In this document: positions 24,315-32,806 of the stretch, in pieces
Numbering within the stretch: the stretch's first letter is position 1
Layout: each line of letters starts with the position of its first letter
Assembly: GCA_038249115.1 (NCBI GenBank)
Contig: JBBRWQ010000002.1
Span: 1-64,000 of the forward strand
From: UBA4719 sp038249115
Lineage (GTDB): Bacteria > Actinomycetota > Actinomycetes > Actinomycetales > Dermatophilaceae
Direction of reading: 5' to 3'
DNA length: 64,000 nt
Translations under genes and position numbers: made by a program
Notes under the pieces: generated by a model
Database searches by the model: none
What the model was told of the DNA's origin: nothing
The model's input: only the letters and a program-made list of their open reading frames with translations

Positions 24315-24454
24315 GTGACGCCTCCTTGTTGTTGGCCAGTTCTCGTCGGGTGCTGAAGCGCTGCCCGGCTCCTTTTGGCTGTCGATATCACTGTCCGCCT
24401 GGGCCGGTCGGGGTTTAAATAGGTCCTTGGTCGTAGGACTCGGTGCAAGCCCGT

Positions 24455-25333
24455 CTAGTGGCGCTGGAGCCGCGGCAGGACCTCGGCGGCGACCTGTTCC
24501 AATACGCTCACGTCACCGGCATAGGGGCCGTCGGGTCGGGGATAGTGCGTGATCACATCGGTGAAACCCAGCCCCGCCGCGCGACCGGTCATCTCCTCGA
24601 ACGCTCCGACGCTCAAGAGCGCAAACTGCGGTGACGAGTCAAGGTTGAGGTGCCGTTCGAAGGTCGCGGCATCCCGGCCGGCCTTCGCCAGCCCCTCGTC
24701 CAGCCGCAGGCCCAGCCTGGCCAGAGAAGTCCACCACTCGTCCATCGTCTCCACCTTGGGGCCCGTCGTGAGCCAGCCCGCACCGTACTCGACAGCAAGC
24801 CGAAGAGAGCGAGGACCGTTGGCAGCCATGACAAACGGGATCCTCGGTCGCTGGACCGGACCGGGCAGAGTGCGAGCGTCGACAGCCGCGAAGTATGTGC
24901 CGCTGTGCGACACGTGGTCCTGGGTGAGCAGGCGGTCGAGCAGCTCGGTGAACTCGGCGAGTCGGTCGAAGCGTTCCCTGGGGGTGAGGGTCGCACCGCC
25001 GAGGATGGCGCTGTCAATGTCGCCGCCGGCGCCGATGCCGCAGATCAGCCGTCCGCCCGAGATGTCGTCGAGGGCCAGCAGGTCGCGCATGAACGTCACC
25101 GGGTGGCGATAGTTGGGGGACGTGACAAACGTGCCCAGCCGGATCGTCGAGGTGACCATCGCGGCCGCCGTCAACGTCGGAGTGGTGCCGTACCAGGGCG
25201 AGTCAGGCAGCCCGCCCCAGACGAGATGGTCATAGGTCCACGCATGGTCGAAGCCGAGCTGCTCGGCCCGTCGCCACATCGGGGCGGCATCGGCCCAGCG
25301 GTGCTCGGCCAGGATCGTCAGTCCGAATCGCAT
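24455..25333 (-). CDS. LLM-class F420-dependent oxidoreductase
   Basis: A 292-residue luciferase-like TIM-barrel protein: MRFGLTILAEHRW at the start, FDHAWTYDHLVWGG, TSTIRLGTFVTSPNYRHP, LDDISGGRLICGIGAGGD and PFVMAANGPRSLRLA are all characteristic of the F420- or FMN-dependent group. Substrate is unknown. There is no ribosome site; a TAGGCT hexamer lies 6 nt before the ATG (25340-25345). The gene follows the sterol-carrier-like gene by 9 bp but probably has its own start. Confidence 0.88.
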   Translation of the reverse strand: MRFGLTILAEHRWADAAPMWRRAEQLGFDHAWTYDHLVWGGLPDSPWYGTTPTLTAAAMVTSTIRLGTFVTSPNYRHPVTFMRDLLALDDISGGRLICGIGAGGDIDSAILGGATLTPRERFDRLAEFTELLDRLLTQDHVSHSGTYFAAVDARTLPGPVQRPRIPFVMAANGPRSLRLAVEYGAGWLTTGPKVETMDEWWTSLARLGLRLDEGLAKAGRDAATFERHLNLDSSPQFALLSVGAFEEMTGRAAGLGFTDVITHYPRPDGPYAGDVSVLEQVAAEVLPRLQRH

Positions 25334-25342
25334 GTCGCGAGC

Positions 25343-25720
25343 CTAGTTGGGCAGGAGCGGAAGATGGTCGGCCAACGTAGCCCGCAAGCCGCTCGCGCGG
25401 ACCGTGCCCGCCGACACGGCGTCGCCCCAGTCGCTCTGTCCCGTCACCAGATCAAGCCAGGTCCGGGCGTCCGTCTCGATCACATTCGGGGGGGTGCCAC
25501 GGGTGTGTCTCGGCCCTTCAACGCATTGCACCGCACCGTATGGCGGGACGCGGACCTCCAGCGTCCGTCCTGGCGCGCGTGATGCCAGTTCCTCAAGGGT
25601 GAAGCGAACTGCCGTGGCAACCGTTTCCAGTGGGGCAGCGGACGGGTCCAGCCGCCATACCCCAAGTGCCGCCAGACCTTCGGCCAGTGGGACGCGGCGA
25701 CGGGGTGGCATGAGGTCCAT
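25343..25720 (-). CDS. Sterol-carrier-like (SCP-type) protein
   Basis: The 125-residue product begins MDLMPPRRR and continues with a compact alpha/beta domain: LGVWRLDPSAAPLETVATAVRF, GRTLEVRVPPYGAVQCVEGP, PPNVIETDARTWLDLVTGQ and SGLRATLADHLPLLP. This matches the short actinobacterial sterol carrier family that in Micrococcales lies near purine genes. The start at 25720 was chosen because TAGGTC stands 7 nt before it; a frame to 25921 would run across the divergent dehydrogenase gene. Ligand is unknown, perhaps a hydrophobic acyl chain. Confidence 0.8.
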   Translation of the reverse strand: MDLMPPRRRVPLAEGLAALGVWRLDPSAAPLETVATAVRFTLEELASRAPGRTLEVRVPPYGAVQCVEGPRHTRGTPPNVIETDARTWLDLVTGQSDWGDAVSAGTVRASGLRATLADHLPLLPN

Positions 25721-25727
25721 CGTGCCC

Positions 25728-25737
25728 GACCTAGGCT
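25728..25737. promoter_or_regulatory. Overlapping divergent -10 elements
   Basis: Forward TAGGCT (25732-25737) lies 7 nt before the dehydrogenase ATG; reverse TAGGTC (25728-25733) lies 7 nt before the sterol-carrier ATG. The two share the TA step of CCTAGG. The start codons are only 24 bp apart, so both mRNAs should be leaderless and their promoters mutually exclusive. Confidence 0.5.
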
Positions 25738-25744
25738 TGGGCTC

Positions 25745-26791
25745 ATGAAGGCCACCACGATCTACGCTGCCCGCGACGTCCGGCTCGAAGACCAGCCGGA
25801 CCCCCGCATCCAGAAACCAACCGACGCGATCGTGAAGGTTGTCGCCGCCTGCGTGTGCGGCTCGGACCTCTGGTACTACCGCGGCGACAACCCGATCAAG
25901 GAGCCGTTCCGGATCGGCCACGAGTTCGTCGGCATCGTCGAAGAGGCCGGCTCGGCGGTCCGGTCACTACGCAAGGGCGACTTCGTCATCGCGCCGTTCA
26001 TGTACTCCGACAACACCTGCGCCCACTGCAGGGTCGGGATCCAGTCGGCTTGCTCGACGGGCGGGTTCTGGGGCGGACCTGACCGCGACGGGCTGCTGGC
26101 CGACGGCGGTCAGGGAGAGTACGTCCGCATCCCGCTGGCCGACGGCACTCTTGTCTCAATGCGCGAAACCCCTGACGCCGCAATGGTTCCGTCGCTGCTC
26201 GCACTCTCCGACGTGATGGGAACCGGCTGGCACGCAGCCGTTGCCGCGGGTGTCGGCGAGGGCGACACGGTCGTGGTGGTGGGTGACGGCGCCGTGGGGT
26301 TGTCGGCCGTTCTCGCCGCCTCCCGGATGGGTGCCGAGCGGGTGGTGGCCATGTCCCGGCACGAGCCCCGCCAGCAGGTCGCCCGGTCGTTCGGCGCCAC
26401 CCATGTCATCGCCGAGCGCGGCGAGGCAGCTGAAGCTGCCGTGCTCGAACTCACCGGCGGTGTCGGCGCGGACGCTGTGCTGGAGTGTGTGGGCACCGGA
26501 CAGTCGATGAACACCGCTGTTGCTGTTGCCCGCCCGGGCGCGACCGTCGGCTACGTCGGTGTTCCGCACGGGGTCGAGCTGCCCCTGCGCACGATGTTCT
26601 CCCGCAACGTCGGCGTCGCCGGCGGAGTGGCACCGGTGCGACAGTACCTGCCGGCTCTGCGCGATGACGTGCTGTCCGGCGCGATCAACCCGGGCCTGGT
26701 CTTCGACCTCGAGCTGCCACTGGACCAGGTGGGCGAGGCCTACGCCGCCATGGATGAGCGCCGCGCCATCAAGACAATGCTGCGCCCCTGA
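25745..26791 (+). CDS. Zinc-dependent medium-chain alcohol dehydrogenase
   Basis: A 348-residue MDR-family dehydrogenase. Catalytic zinc ligands are in VCGSDLWYY and GHEFVGIVEE; the structural zinc loop is reduced, with cysteines in DNTCAHCRVGIQSACSTGG. The Rossmann motif is VVVGDGAVGLSAV (about residues 178-190). The overall sequence resembles Zn-dependent threonine/sorbitol-type dehydrogenases, but the substrate cannot be assigned. It has no ribosome site and a TAGGCT hexamer 7 nt before the ATG, and it diverges from the sterol-carrier gene. Confidence 0.88.
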   Translation: MKATTIYAARDVRLEDQPDPRIQKPTDAIVKVVAACVCGSDLWYYRGDNPIKEPFRIGHEFVGIVEEAGSAVRSLRKGDFVIAPFMYSDNTCAHCRVGIQSACSTGGFWGGPDRDGLLADGGQGEYVRIPLADGTLVSMRETPDAAMVPSLLALSDVMGTGWHAAVAAGVGEGDTVVVVGDGAVGLSAVLAASRMGAERVVAMSRHEPRQQVARSFGATHVIAERGEAAEAAVLELTGGVGADAVLECVGTGQSMNTAVAVARPGATVGYVGVPHGVELPLRTMFSRNVGVAGGVAPVRQYLPALRDDVLSGAINPGLVFDLELPLDQVGEAYAAMDERRAIKTMLRP

Positions 26792-26812
26792 GCTGTTGGC
26801 CTGGCGACTTGG

Positions 26813-27235
26813 TCAGCTGTCTCGGGTGGTGAGCTGCTGCGCGATCCAGGGGTCGACGATCTGGTGATAGACGTCGGAACAGTCCCGGCGCACCGTGTGC
26901 CCAGACCCCGGGACGACGACAACCTCGATGTGGTGGTTGCCGAGCTCAGCCAGGCGTTGTCAGGGGCCCGACGAGGACCTGATCGTCCACAGCGGCTGCT
27001 CGACCCTGCCCCTGGCGAATCGCCGCGTCGAGGTCGTCACGAAAGCTCTGTGTCCACTGTTGGGTCGTATCCGGCTCTGACCGCTCGTCAGTTCCTGGCG
27101 GACGACTGAACCACGGCGGGTCCTCCAACACCGCAGCGCAGACTAGATGAAACCGTGCAGCAGCACCAGGGTCGGGCCGCCAGCGCGCCCGGGCTCGTGC
27201 ACATCGAGGTCAGGGACGCGGAGCGGGTCAGTCAC
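26813..27235 (-). pseudogene. Alpha/beta hydrolase, internally deleted and frameshifted
   Basis: Minus-strand pieces in different frames line up as one alpha/beta hydrolase. A GTG at 27235 starts VTDPLRVPDLDVHEPG and GGPTLVLLHGFI, then a TAG. Further on, DERSEPDTTQQWTQSFRDDLDAAI appears in another frame, and the end reads LAELGNHHIEVVVVPGSGHT with the catalytic-histidine region, then DPWIAQQLTTRDS and a TGA at 26813-26815. The nucleophile elbow is missing and the total length is about half the normal gene. Substrate is unknown. Confidence 0.6.
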
Positions 27236-27273
27236 GGGCAGAAGTATGGCAGGGCTCCGCTTAGGCTGGCGGC

Positions 27274-28095
27274 GTGTCAGAGGACCAGGTCGGGCGGATC
27301 GAGTTCGTGCCGGATGACGACGGCCGCGGTGGCGTGACCGTGATGATGGACGGCAGTCCGCAGTCGCACGTCGACCTCGCCGATCCGGGCAACCTCGGCT
27401 TCGAGTACATCGCCCATTTCGCTGCGGTCATCGACACGCTTTCGGCCGGCCCGCTCGGGATCACCCACATCGGCGGCGCCGGGCTGACGCTGGCCCGGTA
27501 CGTCAACGCTGAACGTCCCGGCTCGCCGCAGATCGTCCTGGAGCCGAACGCCGAGCTGACCGACCGGGTGCGCCGCGAGCTGCCGTTGCCGCGCCAGCAC
27601 CGGATCCGGGTCCGCCCGGTCGACGGCCTCACCGGGATCGCCCAGCTCGCCGACACGAGCGCCGACGTCGTGGTGCTCGATGCCTATGCCGGAGGCCGGA
27701 TCCCGCGCGAGCTCACCACCGTGGAGTTCCTTTCTGACGCCGCCAGGGTGCTTCGCCCTGACGGAACGATGCTGCTCAACATCGCCGACGAGCCCAACAA
27801 GGCTTTCCTGAGACGGGTGTATGCCGGGCTGCTCACCGTCTTCGGGCACGTTGCCATCATCGGCACCCACGAAGTGCTCAAGGGCAAGCGTTTCGGCAAC
27901 ACGGTGGCCGTCGCCTCGCGCGCCCCGCTCGACCTCGCCGCCCTTCGCCGACAGGTCGCCAAGTCGTCGTTTCCCACTGGACTGCGGGATGGGTCGCAGC
28001 TGGCCATGCAGTTCGCAGGATCGCCAGCGTTCACGGTAGAAGACAGCGCGCAGTCGCCACCACCTCCGCCGGTCAAGGGCTGGCGCTTGCGTTGA
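27274..28095 (+). CDS. Spermidine-synthase-like methyltransferase-fold protein
   Basis: The 273-residue protein has a SpeE-like Rossmann domain: ITHIGGAGLTLARYVNAERPG (nucleotide-binding glycines), IVLEPNAELTDRVR with the acidic residue at the end of strand 2, and ADVVVLDAYAGGRIPRELTT as motif four. The aspartate-tyrosine pattern of true spermidine synthases is weak, so it may be a related methyltransferase or aminopropyl transferase of unknown substrate. The tail is proline-rich. The GTG start has a TAGGCT hexamer 6 nt upstream. Confidence 0.75.
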   Translation: MSEDQVGRIEFVPDDDGRGGVTVMMDGSPQSHVDLADPGNLGFEYIAHFAAVIDTLSAGPLGITHIGGAGLTLARYVNAERPGSPQIVLEPNAELTDRVRRELPLPRQHRIRVRPVDGLTGIAQLADTSADVVVLDAYAGGRIPRELTTVEFLSDAARVLRPDGTMLLNIADEPNKAFLRRVYAGLLTVFGHVAIIGTHEVLKGKRFGNTVAVASRAPLDLAALRRQVAKSSFPTGLRDGSQLAMQFAGSPAFTVEDSAQSPPPPPVKGWRLR

Positions 28096-28137
28096 GCACG
28101 CCCGCCATGGCTCGCCACATGAGGCCGACGGCTCGCC

Positions 28138-28161
28138 GGTCTAGATCTCGCACGAGAGACC
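28138..28161 (+). terminator. Hairpin after the SpeE-like gene
   Basis: GGTCT (28138-28142) pairs with AGACC (28157-28161), with an inner CTCG/CGAG stem, followed by GTTTGTC. This is a weak intrinsic terminator candidate about 40 bp after the stop. Confidence 0.35.
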
Positions 28162-28169
28162 GTTTGTCA

Positions 28170-28200
28170 GGCAACCTTCCTGTGGGCCATGGCTGTCTTT
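28170..28200 (+). promoter_or_regulatory. Possible ECF-type promoter of the SigE-family sigma gene
   Basis: GGCAACCTT (28170-28178) and TGTCTTT (28194-28200) resemble the AAC-containing -35 and GTC-containing -10 of ECF promoters at about 17 bp spacing. It lies just before the sigma gene, which would permit autoregulation. Confidence 0.4.
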
Positions 28201-28208
28201 AGGGGTGA

Positions 28209-28727
28209 GTGGGTGAGGAGGCGGATCGGTTGCTGAGCATCGAGGATTTCATCGGCCGGAGCTCCCGGCCCCTTCTTCGGTCGGCCTGGCTACTGACAGG
28301 CAACTGGGCTTCCGCCGAGGATCTGGTCCAGACGGCCCTCTTGCAGTCATGGCGGCACTGGGACGCGATCAAGTCCGAGACGCCTGAGTTCTATGTACGT
28401 CGCGTCATGATGAACACGTTTCTGAACGGACAGCGACGCCGATGGAATCGTGAACGGCCCGTCTCCCAGCTTCCCGACCGGCCTGGTTCAGATGACGTGT
28501 CCGCCGCCGAGCTACGACACGTGATCTGGAGTGCCCTGTCTGGACTGCCCGCCAGGCAACGGGCGGTGATCGTGCTCCGCTATTTCAACGACCTGTCCGA
28601 GGCGCAGACCGCTCAGGTCCTCGAATGCTCGGTCGGCACGGTGAAGAGCCAGGCGTCTCGCGCACTGGCCAAGCTGCGTTCCGAACCAGAGCTTCAATCC
28701 CTTCTGGAGGAGGTTGGGCATGAATGA
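28209..28727 (+). CDS. SigE-family RNA polymerase sigma factor
   Basis: A 172-residue ECF sigma factor of the actinobacterial SigE-family type. Region 2 is SSRPLLRSAWLLTGNWASAEDLVQTALLQSWRHWD and region 4 is LSGLPARQRAVIVLRYFNDLSEAQTAQVLECSVGTVKSQASRALAKLR; YVRRVMMNTFLNGQRRRWNRERP between them is typical. The GTG at 28209 is used, but a TTG at 28230 has a better GAGGAGG site. The stop overlaps the next gene by 8 bp, so the DUF4232 protein downstream is its likely partner or anti-sigma factor. Confidence 0.87.
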   Translation: MGEEADRLLSIEDFIGRSSRPLLRSAWLLTGNWASAEDLVQTALLQSWRHWDAIKSETPEFYVRRVMMNTFLNGQRRRWNRERPVSQLPDRPGSDDVSAAELRHVIWSALSGLPARQRAVIVLRYFNDLSEAQTAQVLECSVGTVKSQASRALAKLRSEPELQSLLEEVGHE

Positions 28728-29415
28728 CCTCGAACGTCGACTCAGTGACCTGCTGCACACCGGAACCCCGGAGCCGGAGCGGGCCATCACCTCGAACGAC
28801 ATCGCGGAACTCGCGATGGACAGACACACGCCCAACCGCCACCGTGTTCAGACGTGGGGCGTGCCCCTGCTGGCCGCTGCTTCCGTGCTCGTGGCAGTGG
28901 CAATCCCGGTGGCTATCTTCGGCCACGCCAACAACTCGGTCGCCCCCACATCACCGTCGCTGACCTTTCCGGCCCCTGCACCCACAAGCTCGCCCTCATC
29001 CACAACGCCCCTCTCCGGGGGAGCTGCACCTACCTGCGTGAGCAGTCAGCTGAGCCTGACAACAGGATCCGAGGAAGGCACAGCCGGCAGCATCTATGCG
29101 ACCTTCTACCTGACCAACACCACCGCCACGCCCTGCTCCGTCCGCGGATTCCCGGGCGTGTCTCTGCTCGACGGCTCTGGCAACATCGTCGGCCAACCAG
29201 CCACCCAAGACGGCTCCGCAGGTCCATCGGTCCGGCTCGGTCCAGGCCAGCGAGCCCAGTTCATCCTTCGAGTGGGCACGGCCACCCGCACTGGCTGCAA
29301 CGTGCCCAGGCCGTCCAGCCAGATCCAGGTCTACCCACCCGACCAGACAGTGCCGCTGCGGATACCGTTCAGCACCGCTTCGTGCCTCAATACAGTCCAA
29401 AGCATTCGAATTTGA
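28720..29415 (+). CDS. Membrane-anchored DUF4232 protein, putative anti-sigma partner
   Basis: The 231-residue protein has a short cytosolic N-terminus (about 45 residues, LERRLSDLLHTGTPEPERAI), one membrane helix (VPLLAAASVLVAVAIPVAIFG), a proline-serine-threonine-rich linker, and an outer DUF4232 domain. That domain contains CVSSQLSLTTG, YATFYLTNTTATPCSVRGFPGVSLLDG, LGPGQRAQFILRVG and a last Cys. The topology is that of an anti-sigma factor for the overlapping SigE-family gene, though no zinc motif is present. Function in signalling is inferred from coupling and topology. Confidence 0.75.
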   Translation: MNDLERRLSDLLHTGTPEPERAITSNDIAELAMDRHTPNRHRVQTWGVPLLAAASVLVAVAIPVAIFGHANNSVAPTSPSLTFPAPAPTSSPSSTTPLSGGAAPTCVSSQLSLTTGSEEGTAGSIYATFYLTNTTATPCSVRGFPGVSLLDGSGNIVGQPATQDGSAGPSVRLGPGQRAQFILRVGTATRTGCNVPRPSSQIQVYPPDQTVPLRIPFSTASCLNTVQSIRI

Positions 29416-29512
29416 GGCATGGCTGGGCTCCGGCCGCCCGGGTCTCGGGACAGCAACGACTCTGGCGCCACGACGCGACCTCCGGGAGTGACTGCGCCCG
29501 GTGAGGTGGTCG

Positions 29513-29725
29513 TCAGAGTCCGACTCCGGCGTTTCGCAACAAGAAATCGCGATCGGGGTCCCGGCCCATGGTCGGGTCCGGGGCTGCGTCGGGGTCCTGG
29601 CTGGTGAAGGTGTCCTCGAGCCGGATGTGCTCAGGAAGCCGCTTGAAATCCGTCGCTGGACGTGGCTCCGCAATGTCAGCCACGCTCTTCCTCTTGCTCT
29701 TTCTCTTGCCCACAGCCTTCACCAC
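29513..29725 (-). CDS. Small hypothetical protein (LPEHIRLEDT motif)
   Basis: From a GTG at 29725 the frame encodes 70 residues: a very basic start (GKRKSKRKS), then FKRLPEHIRLEDTFTSQDPDAAP and the ending DPTMGRDPDRDFLLRNAGVGL. The segment LPEHIRLEDT followed by DP-rich stretches is reminiscent of short uncharacterised proteins near pur genes in Micrococcales. Start choice is uncertain because the frame is open far upstream into purL. It lies 94 bp after purL in the same direction and could be its last co-transcribed gene. Confidence 0.42.
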   Translation of the reverse strand: MVKAVGKRKSKRKSVADIAEPRPATDFKRLPEHIRLEDTFTSQDPDAAPDPTMGRDPDRDFLLRNAGVGL

Positions 29726-29819
29726 ATTTCGCCAGATCGAACGTACTGTCCACCACTCGTTCTGATGGACCAGCCTGACCAGCGTACGGCTGACCGACAC
29801 GATGGGACAGGTGCCCGTC

Positions 29820-32126
29820 CTACGGCTCCGGGACCAGGTTTCTCTGCCGACCAACGATGGCCGGGAAGGTCGAGGTGTGAGCGGCCCGCAGCTCGTCGAG
29901 CGGCAGGATGAACTGGCCCTGAACCTCGAGCTCTCTTTTCTCAGTCGCGACCAGGCCGATGCTGGCATGGGCAAAGCCGCGACTGGTGCACAGATCGGTG
30001 AACCGGGCTTGTAGAGCCTCAGGCACGGCGACGATCGCCCGGCCGGCCGACTCGCTGAACAACAATGTGAAGGTATCCACGCCGTCCCGCTCGCAGACCT
30101 CGTCCAGCCAGATCTGGGCACCGACGCCGTTTCGCAGCGACGCCTCCGCCAGGGCGACTGCCAGGCCACCGTCCGACAGGTCGTGCGCCGCCGTGACGAG
30201 GCCCTGACGCGAGCCGTCGACCAGGATCTTGCCAAGCCTGCGTTCCACGTCGAAGTCGAGGCTCGGCGGCATACCACCGAGGTGGTCATGGGCGACCTGG
30301 GTCCAGGCCGAGCCACCGAACTCGTCGGCAGTGGTGCCGAGCAGGTAGATGACGTCGCCGGGGTTGGTCCAGCCCGACGGGGTCCGGCGGGCCACATCGT
30401 CCATGACGCCCAGGACCGCCACCAGGGGGGTCGGGTGGATCGCGACGTCAGCGGTCTGGTTGTACAGCGAGACGTTGCCGCCGGTCACCGGGATGCCGAG
30501 CGTCTTGCAGCCCTGCGAGATGCCACGCGCCGCCTCGGCGAACTGCCACATGACAGCAGGATCCTCGGGCGAGCCGAAGTTCAGGCAGTCGGAGACCGCC
30601 AGCGGGAGGGCACCGGCAGTCGACACGTTGCGATAGGCCTCGGCCAGTGCCAGCTGGGCACCGGCGAACGGGTCCAGCTTGGCGAAGCGGCTGTTGCAGT
30701 CCGTCGAGATCGCGACGCCCCGGCCGGTCTCCTCGTCGACCCGCACCACCCCGGAGTCGTCGGGCATCGCGAGCGCGGTGTTGCCCATCACGTACCGGTC
30801 GTACTGGTCGGTGACCCAGGACTTGTCGCACAGGTTCGGGGACGCCATCAGCGACAGCAGCGCTGCCCGGTATCCGACACCATCAACGGGGCGGGGCAGG
30901 TCGTCGGGGACATCAGCCTGCAGCGCATCAAGGTAGGCCGGCCGCACCATGGGGCGGTGGTAGACAGGGCCATCGTGGGCCACCGATCGCGGCGGCACGT
31001 CGATGATCAGCTCGTCGCCCCAGAACACCTCGAGGTGCTTGCCGTCGGTGACCTCACCGACCACGGTGGCCTCGACATCCCAGCGCCTGGTGATCGCCAT
31101 GAACTCTTCGAGCTTCGCCGGCTCGACGATTGCCATCATCCTTTCCTGGGACTCTGACATGAGGATCTCCTCGACACGCAGCGAGGTGTCACGCAGCGGG
31201 ACCCGGTCGAGCCAGACCCGCATGCCACCGTCACCGTTGGAGGCGAGCTCACTGGTCGCACAGGACAGCCCGGCGCCGCCGAGGTCCTGGATACCGTCGA
31301 CGACGTGCGCGGCATAGAGGTCCAGGCAGCACTCGATCAGCACCTTCTCGGCGAACGGGTCGCCGACCTGGACCGCGGGGCGCTTGGCCGGGCCGTCGGC
31401 GTCGAACGTCTCTGACGCGAGGACGGAGACACCCCCGATGCCGTCGCCTCCGGTCTTGGCGCCGAACAGGATCACCTTGTTGCCGACGCCCGAGGCCTTG
31501 GCCAGGTGGATGTCCTCGATCCGCATCTTGCCGACAGACAGGGCATTCACCAGCGGGTTGCCCTGGTAGCAGGGGTCGAAGACGACCTCGCCCCCGATGT
31601 TGGGCAGGCCGAGGCAGTTGCCGTAGCCACCGACCCCGGCGACGATCCCCGGGAGCACCCGCAATGTGTCGGGGTGGTCGGGGGCGCCGAACCGCAACGA
31701 GTCCATGACGGCAATCGGGCGCGCACCCATCGACATGATGTCGCGGACGATGCCACCGACGCCGGTCGCCGCTCCCTGATAGGGCTCGACGTATGACGGG
31801 TGGTTGTGGCTCTCGACCTTGAAGGTCACCGCCCAGCCGTCCCCGATGTCGACGACGCCGGCGTTCTCACCGATGCCGACCAGGAGCTTCTCTCTCATCG
31901 CTTCGGTGGTGTTCTCGCTGAACTGCGCGAGGTGCACCTTCGAGGACTTGTAGGAGCAGTGCTCGGACCACATGACGGAATACATCGCAAGCTCGGCAAT
32001 GGTGGGACGGCGGCCGAGAATCTCGTGGATCCGGTCGTACTCGTCAGCCTTCAGCCCGAGCTCGGCCCAGGGCTGCTCGACATCTGGCGAGTCGACAGCA
32101 GCCGCAACGGTATCGATGATGCTCAC
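29820..32126 (-). CDS. purL: Phosphoribosylformylglycinamidine synthase subunit PurL
   Basis: The 768-residue small-type PurL converts FGAR to FGAM with ATP and ammonia delivered by PurQ, with PurS bridging the two. Recognised parts are MWSEHCSYKSSKVHL near residue 50, VTFKVESHNHPSYVEPYQGAATGVGGIVRDIMSMGA, LPNIGGEVVFDPCYQGNPLVNA, DLGGAGLSCATSELAS and TGGNVSLYNQ. Length matches the Gram-positive three-subunit form. It overlaps purQ by 4 bp. Confidence 0.98.
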   Translation of the reverse strand: MSIIDTVAAAVDSPDVEQPWAELGLKADEYDRIHEILGRRPTIAELAMYSVMWSEHCSYKSSKVHLAQFSENTTEAMREKLLVGIGENAGVVDIGDGWAVTFKVESHNHPSYVEPYQGAATGVGGIVRDIMSMGARPIAVMDSLRFGAPDHPDTLRVLPGIVAGVGGYGNCLGLPNIGGEVVFDPCYQGNPLVNALSVGKMRIEDIHLAKASGVGNKVILFGAKTGGDGIGGVSVLASETFDADGPAKRPAVQVGDPFAEKVLIECCLDLYAAHVVDGIQDLGGAGLSCATSELASNGDGGMRVWLDRVPLRDTSLRVEEILMSESQERMMAIVEPAKLEEFMAITRRWDVEATVVGEVTDGKHLEVFWGDELIIDVPPRSVAHDGPVYHRPMVRPAYLDALQADVPDDLPRPVDGVGYRAALLSLMASPNLCDKSWVTDQYDRYVMGNTALAMPDDSGVVRVDEETGRGVAISTDCNSRFAKLDPFAGAQLALAEAYRNVSTAGALPLAVSDCLNFGSPEDPAVMWQFAEAARGISQGCKTLGIPVTGGNVSLYNQTADVAIHPTPLVAVLGVMDDVARRTPSGWTNPGDVIYLLGTTADEFGGSAWTQVAHDHLGGMPPSLDFDVERRLGKILVDGSRQGLVTAAHDLSDGGLAVALAEASLRNGVGAQIWLDEVCERDGVDTFTLLFSESAGRAIVAVPEALQARFTDLCTSRGFAHASIGLVATEKRELEVQGQFILPLDELRAAHTSTFPAIVGRQRNLVPEP

Positions 32127-32806
32127 GTGTTCACCACTGACTTCAGGACGGACGTGAAGAACGTGAGGCCGTCCAGGGATGGGCCGTAGCCCTCCTCGAT
32201 GGCGTGCTCGGGGTGCGGCATCAGGCCGACCACATTCCCGCGTTCGTTGGTGATGCCGGCTATGTCACGGTAGGAGCCGTTGGGGTTGCGGCCGCCCTCT
32301 TCGACGACATATCGGAACATCACCCGGCCCTCACCCTCGAGCTGGTCGAGGGTCGCCCCGTCTGCGACGTACTGCCCGTCCTGGTTCTTCAGCACGATCG
32401 TGATCTCGTCACCGAGGTCGAAGTCCGTGGTCCAGGCGGTCGTGTTGTTCTCGACGCGCAGGCGCTGGTCACGGCAGATGAAGGTGCGGTGGTCGTTCTG
32501 GATCATCGCTCCCGGCAGCAGGTGGGACTCACACAGGATCTGGAAGCCGTTGCAGATGCCCAGCACCGGCAACCCGCCGCGAGCTGCCGGGATCAGTGCA
32601 GACATGACCGGTGCGAAGCGTGCGATGGCACCCGCGCGCAGGTAGTCGCCATACGAGAAACCGCCCGGGAGCACCACGGCATCGACATCGTGCAGCGAGT
32701 CGTCCCCGTGCCACAGGCTGACGGGTTCGCCACCTGCGATGCGGACGGCCCGGCGGGCGTCGTGGTCATCCAGCGAGCCAGGGAAGGTCACGACGCCGAT
32801 CTTCAC
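32123..32806 (-). CDS. purQ: Phosphoribosylformylglycinamidine synthase subunit PurQ
   Basis: A 227-residue class-I glutamine amidotransferase that supplies ammonia to PurL. The nucleophile is the cysteine in VLGICNGFQIL (about residue 88), the FSYGDYLRAGAIA segment is typical of PurQ, and the catalytic histidine and glutamate are in LMPHPEHAIEE. Both ends overlap neighbours (purS and purL) by 4 bp, indicating coupled translation in a purS-purQ-purL operon. Confidence 0.98.
   Translation of the reverse strand: MKIGVVTFPGSLDDHDARRAVRIAGGEPVSLWHGDDSLHDVDAVVLPGGFSYGDYLRAGAIARFAPVMSALIPAARGGLPVLGICNGFQILCESHLLPGAMIQNDHRTFICRDQRLRVENNTTAWTTDFDLGDEITIVLKNQDGQYVADGATLDQLEGEGRVMFRYVVEEGGRNPNGSYRDIAGITNERGNVVGLMPHPEHAIEEGYGPSLDGLTFFTSVLKSVVNT

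Noticed and set aside
24423..24439. Inverted repeat GTCCT-N7-AGGAC upstream of the DUF7455 gene
   Set aside because: Five-base arms with long spacing are too short to separate from chance in GC-rich DNA.
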